This document shows, one piece after another, positions 58,501 through 64,000 of a DNA stretch of 64,000 bases. The position numbers and the translations under genes are program-made. The notes beneath the pieces are model-generated. The model saw nothing but the letters and a program-made list of their open reading frames with translations. It did no database searches and was not told where the DNA came from. The stretch lies in contig NC_087080.1 of NCBI RefSeq assembly GCF_026151205.1, positions 7,109,096 to 7,173,095 on the forward strand. Reading direction: 5' to 3'. This DNA is from Bolinopsis microptera. Taxonomy: Eukaryota; Ctenophora; Tentaculata; Lobata; Bolinopsidae. The number at the start of each line of letters is the position of its first letter. The stretch's first letter is position 1.

Positions 58501-59306
58501 TATCATATTCCATACCACCTGGGGACCCCAGTCTTTACTGTTTATAAGGATGCAGATATGGCGGAGTGACAGACCGAGCGCCGCCCAGTTAATATAATTC
58601 CATATTGAATTTGAAAATCGTGTATATTTCTATGTAACCATATGTTTTTGCTTACAATTTCTTAAATTACAGATAAAAATTAAGTTATACGGCAATTGAA
58701 TTCAATCACAAGTGTTTCCCTATTTAAAACATAATGTTCATATTATGAAGTGAGCTGATTAGGCCCTAGAGCTTGTAGTTGAAGTGAATGGAAATCTAGT
58801 GTCCGCCACAACAAAACAACGGGCGCAATTCTTGTTGTAATTTTGGGGAATGCCTTAGTGGATTTTGGAAATCCCTCATAATAGAGTCCCCCATAATACC
58901 CCAAAGTACTCGAAAAATACCCCTTGGCTTCCCCCCCCCCCCCCCCTATCTCCAGGACAACTGGATTTATAGTCGATGTTATAAACTCTAGTTCTGTCTG
59001 AGAAGAGCTCAGAAGAATTGTTTTAGGGGGGCGCTTAAAAGCGATATCTTTGTACGACATAAGTTTTTTTCTGTACTATAAAGCTGAAATAATTCAGCTA
59101 AAAGCAGGCTCACGCCGTATAAAGTACAAATTTTGTGACCATGTAAATGACCACACATTGTAAAAACACAGTGCTTACAGTTTTTATTTCAGAAAAGAGA
59201 CGTACGGTCCTTGGTGCCGAACAACACTTCAAGCTTCATCAACCCAAACAAAGACCGGGGAAGTCACTTTGACATTCACCCTGACTGGCCAAGTTACTAT
59301 AATTAG
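52517..59306 (+). CDS. C-terminal exons of the host gene, or a separate gene
   Basis: Exons about 52517-52756, 53075-53177 and 59193-59306 join in phase and end in TAG. Text includes NLPFSEKQIAEKFLDELEV, GFGPLMDRSRDLGYRDGKTD, KPFATSPRYAPHFGP and a closing SHFDIHPDWPSYYN. No family was recognised; it is soluble, without signal or membrane segments. The previous gene piece ends at 52020 in phase 1, while this first exon needs phase 2. So either an exon is hidden in 52021-52516, a base is wrong, or translation starts at the ATG at 52542. Composition and orientation favour one gene. The 6-kb last intron holds the TGTGACAAAG repeat field, a small secreted-protein gene on the other strand, and LINE remnants. 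Confidence 0.6.
53530..55400. repeat. Repeat field built on TGTGACAAAGTAAAC
   Basis: The word TGTGACAAA(G/A)T(T/A)AAC or close variants appears well over a dozen times. Within it, a unit of about 305 bp is tandemly repeated at roughly 53955-54270, 54277-54575 and, partly, from 54580. Stop-rich in all frames and intronic. Confidence 0.8.
55725..56669 (-). CDS. Small secreted protein of unknown family, two exons
   Basis: Exon 1 runs 56669-56597 and exon 2 56041-55725; they join in phase 1 to 390 nt (129 residues plus TAA). Exon 1 is a strong signal peptide (MRFRNFLLILLVTLLLSGV). The mature part has two cysteines (near its start in PSCQKF and near its end in QPFECSS), many aromatic residues and a FPGQWDITFQESG...YRFWFYPDEGAFYWD pattern. 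This suggests a small beta-sandwich or barrel, but no family was recognised. An upstream ATG at 56759 is in frame but would bury the signal peptide. The gene lies antisense within an intron of the 52517-59306 gene. Confidence 0.72.
56209..56480 (-). repeat. Inverted copy of the repeat at 11218-11452
   Basis: Begins CTGACACCACGGCATCAAAT and later has TTTGGACCCCCAAGTGGTGTC and AGTCTTGACACC, the complements of blocks at 11218-11452. It includes an internal A run and lies in the intron of the small secreted-protein gene. Confidence 0.65.
56770..57840. other. Intron sequence with repeated blocks
   Basis: Blocks resembling ATTACAGCACTTTATAAT...TCTCGGCTTCTGA occur near 57070, 57250 and, inverted, near 58300. 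A CGCTCGATCGACCGAGCG palindrome is at 57290. No gene seen. Confidence 0.4.
57845..58030. repeat. Threefold repeat of GCTACCACGTCTCGTGTAAC
   Basis: Three imperfect tandem units, each with CGCTCACA(G/T)GCTACCA...CGTCTCGTGTAAC, joined by CCAGGATTT. Confidence 0.75.
58065..58352 (-). pseudogene. LINE reverse-transcriptase fragment
   Basis: A minus-strand frame contains YFADDTRVSIS and VIKWSERNNMALHKDKFEV, matching the catalytic and following region of the reverse transcriptase at 11629-13155 (FADDTRICRSIS, EWSSRNNMALHEDKFEY). Truncated on both sides. Confidence 0.8.
58517..58589 (-). mobile_element. Very short GC-rich element, distant copy
   Basis: ACCTGGGGACCCCAGT at the left and GCGGAGTGACAGACCGAGCG with CCGCCCAGT at the right: an inverted copy of the family clustered at 33.4-34.8 kb. 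The flanks share ATTCCATA words. Confidence 0.75.
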
Positions 59307-59309
59307 TAC

Positions 59310-60170
59310 TAACAATTAGCAAAAATTTATTAATTGGCGATGATTTAAACCGGGCAAATCATCGCCAATTAGGTATTTAGCTTGAAATGAACAGCTGACT
59401 ATAAGTATAAGTATAACAAGAACTGCCGTGGATATTTATTGTTTATGATACTCTAGCACGTAATTGCGTTATTTACCTGGGCTTATCTAGTTTTAGAAAG
59501 TAAGTATTTTATGTCTTTCTTTCTCGTTGGTGGGTTTGTTGATTTATTGTTCAGATTTTCTTATCAGGGATCAAATATAATTTTAGGACGCTAATACAAA
59601 TGAATTATCTTGACTTCTGAGTTATGCAAAATAATAAACTTATGTCCTTCATTTAACTTTTATCACATTTTCCCTCGCAATGTTTCTCTTAAATTTCATA
59701 CTTTATTTCTTTTAACAAAGAAAAGTGATTTATCTTACGTACCTTCATTCTTATATTATAACCTTTTTGGTATACTTTTTCTTAAATCTGACTGATTTGA
59801 TAAGTTCAAAATTCTAATTCTAATGTATATAGACGGAAAACATTTTTAATTTAAATTGTTGCGTTTCAGTTATAAAAAAATTTCGCAAGGAACAAACTTT
59901 GCTTCTTCACAAATCAAAAGTCCTTTTAATTAAACTCCAAAAAATCTCATTAAAGTAAAATCAAAAACCCTTTTAAAGTTTCAACTTTCAAAGCAAAATC
60001 GAATTAGAATAAGAATTATATTATTTCAAATCATAAAGTAAAACCCTAAAATGTGATGAACGCCTAAAACTTCCCTAAAACTTCTTACGACTATACAACT
60101 CTCAGCTCTGCTTTCAATTCTAATCCTCAGTCTGAACCTCTCAAACATACCGACAAGTTACCTGTTGGAC
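59310..60170. other. Intergenic stretch between convergent genes
   Basis: AT-rich. A short palindrome, AATTGGCGATGATTT and its complement, is at 59331-59375. No gene seen. Confidence 0.4.
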
Positions 60171-60174
60171 CTCG

Positions 60175-60300
60175 AAAGTAACCCAAAAGTAACTCAAGAG
60201 TAACTCAAGAGTAACTCAAGAGTAACTCAAAAGTAACTCAAGAGTAACTCAAGAGTTACCCAAAAGTAAGTCGAAAGTTACCCAAAAGTTACCCGGAAGT
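60175..60300. repeat. 10-bp minisatellite (AGTAACTCAA)n
   Basis: About a dozen tandem AGTAACTCAA/G units grading into AAAGTTACCC units. The far end overlaps the last codons and stop of the SPAG8-like gene. Confidence 0.92.
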
Positions 60301-61774
60301 GACCTGTGTTCTCACGTCATCAAGGGGTGTTGAGAACTTGGCGTTCTTCCGGTACGGATTTCCAGAGTCACCTACAGCCGATAGACCTGAACAGTTATGC
60401 TCTGTTATTATCGGAATCATTTATTTATTGCTGTATAATAGATTGTAGGGGTATTTCAGTGTAAGTTATGTAACAACCGAAACTAAGCTCGAATAAAATA
60501 ATAATCTCGAATTCTCAAGATTTTAACAATTGTTGCACCTGTATATTAGTACAACTGACCCTATTTCCGGACCGGTAACAAAAGAACGAACTAGTAAACT
60601 GGTTAAATTTCACGAACCATTAGGGTAGTCTATATATAATATCTATTTAGCGAACCTGGCATAGCCTTGCCGGCGATCTGTTCGTGCCAGAAAGTAGCAG
60701 GCTGGTCGTTCAGGAAATTGTGCTTTCTGGTCACCTCGTGTTCTATCTCAGGATACTCGGGATGTCTGGGGGGGGGGGGGGGGGGTAGATCAGATTACGC
60801 GTGCTTTTTTATTTTCAATTACATTCATCACTAAAGCTTAAAACGTTTTCAAGGAATTGACTCGTGGATTACGACTCGGGCACATAAACTCAGTGTGATA
60901 ACTTTAGTTCACTTACAAGCTCTGGTAGTGCTGTTTAGTGGTGGTATAGTCAGTTGCATCTGGGGCCTTGTTGAGGTGAGCTTGCTCCTCTGCTACAACC
61001 TGAACACAGTACCCGGTGTCAATTATTAGCTGTGATTTGGTTACATATTATGATTTGTACATGATTGTACAGATTCGATTCCGGTAAAGTTCTTATACGA
61101 TCACACTTTAATTAAAACGAGGTTTTCAGATGAAGTTCACCTGATCATGAACTTGGAAGAGAAGTTCCGTTTTCTTGTTGTGAAGTCTGATTCCAGTGGT
61201 ACGGGGGTGGGGAGGCAACTTTGTGTACACCGCTGAATGGGGATTTTAGTTGAATTTACATGAACTAGCAATTAGCATGTATTTTTAAGATTGGACCAAA
61301 GTTTCCCCAAACTTTATATAGACTGATCACTGAACTAAACTAATTTCGTGCATTTTGGCGGTTTTAAAACAAAGATCCGATTTCGATGAGTGTTCTTCGA
61401 AACAAGTTGCTGAAAAATAGTTACATCATGCATTAAAAGTAACATCACTGCTTTGTATATACCAAAAAAAGCTGCTCAGCATTTAGAAAAAGTTAAAAGA
61501 GTTGAAAGCTCAGCGAATAAAAATAAAACCAACCTTTTGATATTGCCAGCGATTAACACAGTGCTTCACGATACAAAACGAGATACCAATAACCTTTGGT
61601 AGAAGACGTCGTCTCCTTAGAATCAGTCTCCTGCGACAGCAATCCCTTGTGCCCTTCTTTGCTGACTTTCTTAGAAGTAGTGTGACCAGCAGGTATATCC
61701 TCGTCTAAATGCTGGGTTGCCTGAGCTTCAACCCAGTCCCCTCGGAGCAGTTTACTTCCCTTGGAGTCAGTCAT
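60289..61774 (-). CDS. SPAG8-like ciliary/sperm-tail protein, four exons
   Basis: Exons 61774-61594, 60992-60917, 60765-60656 and 60371-60289 join in phase to 450 nt (149 residues plus TAA). The N-terminal half is hydrophilic and Lys/Ser/Thr-rich. The C-terminal half has HPEYPEIEHEVTRKHNFLND, QPATFWHEQ, an MPG turn, and NPYRKNAKFSTPLDD. The pattern F-W-x-E/H...PG...P(F/Y)RKN-x-x-F-S-T-P is what I recall of the SPAG8 C-terminus; SPAG8 is found in sperm and lies inside ciliary doublet microtubules. That match is from memory and should be tested. There is no signal peptide or membrane segment. For exon 2 an acceptor at TTGTAG keeps frame; the CAG seven bases upstream would not. The stop codon sits at the edge of a minisatellite. 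Confidence 0.7.
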
Positions 61775-61864
61775 GGCTACACGATTTATTATATAGTGCC
61801 CGTTTTTAAAGCAGTTAGAACCTAGAGGTACACTAATTGCTGTCAAATTGGAAAATTTTATCAA

Positions 61865-63261
61865 GGGAATAGAGTAAGCTTAGGTTTAACGTTCTCAAGC
61901 AAGCATCCCCGCAAATAGCAAACTAGCCAGAAGCCCACTAGATTATACGAAGTGGAGTATTACATGGCAGTCGGTATTGCAGTGTGCACTAATTAGAATC
62001 TCGTAAAACAAACCTATTCAGAGCGAGGAGCCTATTGGGAAACTTTGTAAATAAAGAAGTATTTCTCGTAAGTATTTGAAACAATACAGATCAAGAAGAG
62101 CGAAGCTACAACCTGCTTCACAAACAAGAATGAGACCCTCCATCAATGTAACAAACGAATTTGCGTGCAATTACTGCACTCTAATCGAAGTTTACTTCGA
62201 TCAATTGTGACGTACTTACGTTTGTTGATGCGCGGCTTCAGAACAAACCTATCGCTTAGCAACCAAGTAATTATAGCGCGAACTTATCGTAAAATTGCGT
62301 TAGCGCGTTACATAACCTACATTCTGCATGTGTGTCCGAAACTGGCAATAGAAGATTACGAATTTGCGATGATCCATTGATCATCAATAACCGATATTGT
62401 TAATTTAATCGATAAGATTGACGATTCAGTATTGTGGAATTTAGAATGTGCTCTTTCACCAAAGATGTAGGGCTACTACATTACTAATTACCAGTTAACT
62501 AATGACAACTCTTTGATGCTTAATTATTTGGAATGAATTGAAGATAAATGATATGCCTCCAGAGTCCATTCTGAAATCTTGGCTCAACATCCTAAGAAAG
62601 AATGTTTAAACAAAATTGAAGGCAGGCAAATCGATTTGCTGACAGGTCGTTGTCTTCAAATCGATGAATCACCTTTTTTACTCGACTGGAACAATAAGAA
62701 CATGTTATGGGTGGACAGACTTATAAGTGAGTGGTTACACACATACCCCAGCTGAGATTCCTACAATACTTTTCAAATGAATACCTGTGAGTCCTTTCAA
62801 CTTTCATATCAAAAACGAGGAAATGGGCGGTAAAACTAATAAAGATACCGCTCTGACAACTGTTCTGCGTCATAGTAAGGCATGAAATTGAAGGCATCAT
62901 ATTTCATTTCTTATCGTATGTCACATGAAATACCACGCTGGCAACATTCCTTTTTTCGTATACTTGCAATCTCTGTTTTTTTTGCATTTCCTTCTTAAAT
63001 GAACGATAAGAACTGATTCTGCTAATGCTGTTATGTTATGTTCACCACCAAAATGATTTATTCTACTTTCTGTAGCTCTATCATTACTGCTTTAGTTTGG
63101 CGATTATCACATCTTTTTGTTATTTCTTATATAAAAAATAATAATGATTTGCTTAAATTACGTTTTTGTGAAGAAAGTACTTTATTTTTGCATTCTAAAC
63201 GTTCAAATTTAGACTGTTAATCTATTATATCAAATTACTCATCAATAATACCAAAGTAAAC
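61865..63261. other. Intergenic stretch
   Basis: Shared upstream region of the divergent SPAG8-like and receptor genes. AT-rich, with no supported feature. Confidence 0.4.
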
Positions 63262-64000
63262 ATGACCATATTTGGAACGGGCAACTTAACGAGCAGTACG
63301 ATTGGTCACAACGGCACAACATTAGACCTATCAATGAACTATGTATACGGTACACTACTAGCAATCTCCTTCCCCATCTCCCTCCTTCTAAACCCAATTG
63401 TGTTCTACTACAACTACAAACAGAAACTATCTCTCGTCTCCGGGCTATTTCTCCTTCTCTCTGGAATGGACTTCCTCTTCTCATTCCGCTCCATGAACAC
63501 CGCTTACAACTTACTTAAACCGGAGCTGGAACCCCTCTACGACCCTGATCCTAGTGTTTACCAAAGATTCCAAGCTCTGCTAGGCTACACTGTTGGGTAC
63601 ACCTCCATGTTTACTACCCTGATGATGTGCATTGTACGGTACATTAAAATCAAGGCTCCGTTCTGGGCAATGAGCAACAAGAGCCTTGTGGCCTCTGTGG
63701 TGATTACCTCGATATCAGTAGATGTGCTGTATAGTTTTGCAGTCGGCTTTATAATGAGTTGTGTGTACAGTGATGCCTGGTTCAGTGTGATGCAGGGAAT
63801 GATTAGCACTGAAGGGACAGAATCTAATAATGAGATAGCTACTTATCTTACCATCATGGTTCCCTTCTACATCAAGATAGGATTCTCAGTTATCTTCTCG
63901 CTTCTTACTGTTATACACCTCAGATCGGAGAGCGGCCAGACTATACCGGAGATTAGGAGGAAAAGTGTTGTGATGATAGTGCTGCTAAACCTGGGGAACG
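63262..64000 (+). CDS. 7TM receptor, cut by the window end
   Basis: Open from ATG 63262 to the last base (246 codons and one base), with no stop. The N-terminus has N-linked glycosylation sites (NLTS, NGTT). At least five hydrophobic helices follow, then a charged loop (LRSESGQTIPEIRRKS) and the start of a sixth. The end of helix 3 reads MMCIVRYIKIKAPF, with VRY in place of the DRY motif of class A receptors. The long extracellular loop after helix 2 (LEPLYDPDPSVYQRF) and the odd motif suggest a lineage-specific receptor branch. The ligand is unknown. It is a single exon as far as can be seen. Confidence 0.75.
   Translation, partial: MTIFGTGNLTSSTIGHNGTTLDLSMNYVYGTLLAISFPISLLLNPIVFYYNYKQKLSLVSGLFLLLSGMDFLFSFRSMNTAYNLLKPELEPLYDPDPSVYQRFQALLGYTVGYTSMFTTLMMCIVRYIKIKAPFWAMSNKSLVASVVITSISVDVLYSFAVGFIMSCVYSDAWFSVMQGMISTEGTESNNEIATYLTIMVPFYIKIGFSVIFSLLTVIHLRSESGQTIPEIRRKSVVMIVLLNLGN

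Noticed and set aside
58743-59060. 105-codon minus-strand frame
   Set aside because: Crosses a poly-C/poly-G run, has no recognisable motif, and flanks repeat sequence.

Overview
The window is animal nuclear DNA. It is AT-rich, genes are split by GT-AG introns, and there are many transposon remnants. The mix of a two-pore potassium channel, rhodopsin-like receptors, a pentraxin, papain-type proteases and ShKT-domain proteins, together with cilium-type genes and abundant LINE, Ty3/gypsy-like and MITE sequence, suggests an early-branching metazoan. A cnidarian (perhaps a medusozoan) is most likely; this is inferred from gene content, not proven.

Layout. 0.6-17.5 kb (minus): a nine-exon FAM194-domain (ERICH6-like) gene. 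Its introns hold an SLC17-like transporter (minus), LINE fragments, three copies of a repeat with an exon-like end, a LINE reverse transcriptase bracketed by inverted repeats, and a K2P potassium channel (plus). 19.7-20.8 kb: an orphan 7TM receptor. 21.6-24.1 kb: a five-exon cathepsin-like protease. 24.5-27.2 kb (minus): an eight-exon gene of unknown family. 27.95-33.25 kb: an LTR retrotransposon with identical 136-bp LTRs and several defects. 33.4-34.8 kb: a cluster of very short GC-rich mobile elements. 36.0-37.9 kb (minus): a secreted protein with five ShKT domains, one per exon. 39.0-59.3 kb (plus): a many-exon gene (or two adjacent genes) of unknown family. Its introns hold a papain-ShKT fusion protease, a TTAA-bounded DNA transposon, a pentraxin-like gene with an in-frame stop, and a small secreted-protein gene (minus). 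60.3-61.8 kb (minus): a four-exon SPAG8-like gene. From 63.3 kb: a second 7TM receptor that runs off the window.

How it fits together. Two functional flavours alternate. One is cilium/sperm-tail-type housekeeping genes with long introns (FAM194-like, SPAG8-like and perhaps the 39-59 kb gene). The other is compact secreted or membrane genes (proteases, ShKT protein, pentraxin, channel, transporter, receptors), several nested inside the first group. The two proteases share a Cys/His-rich C-terminal tail, and the second also carries ShKT modules like those of the neighbouring ShKT gene, which points to local module sharing.

Exon borders were worked out by hand from splice consensus, reading-phase continuity and protein sense. 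For seven multi-exon genes all phases close to an exact multiple of three. Family names come from motif recognition only; no search was run.
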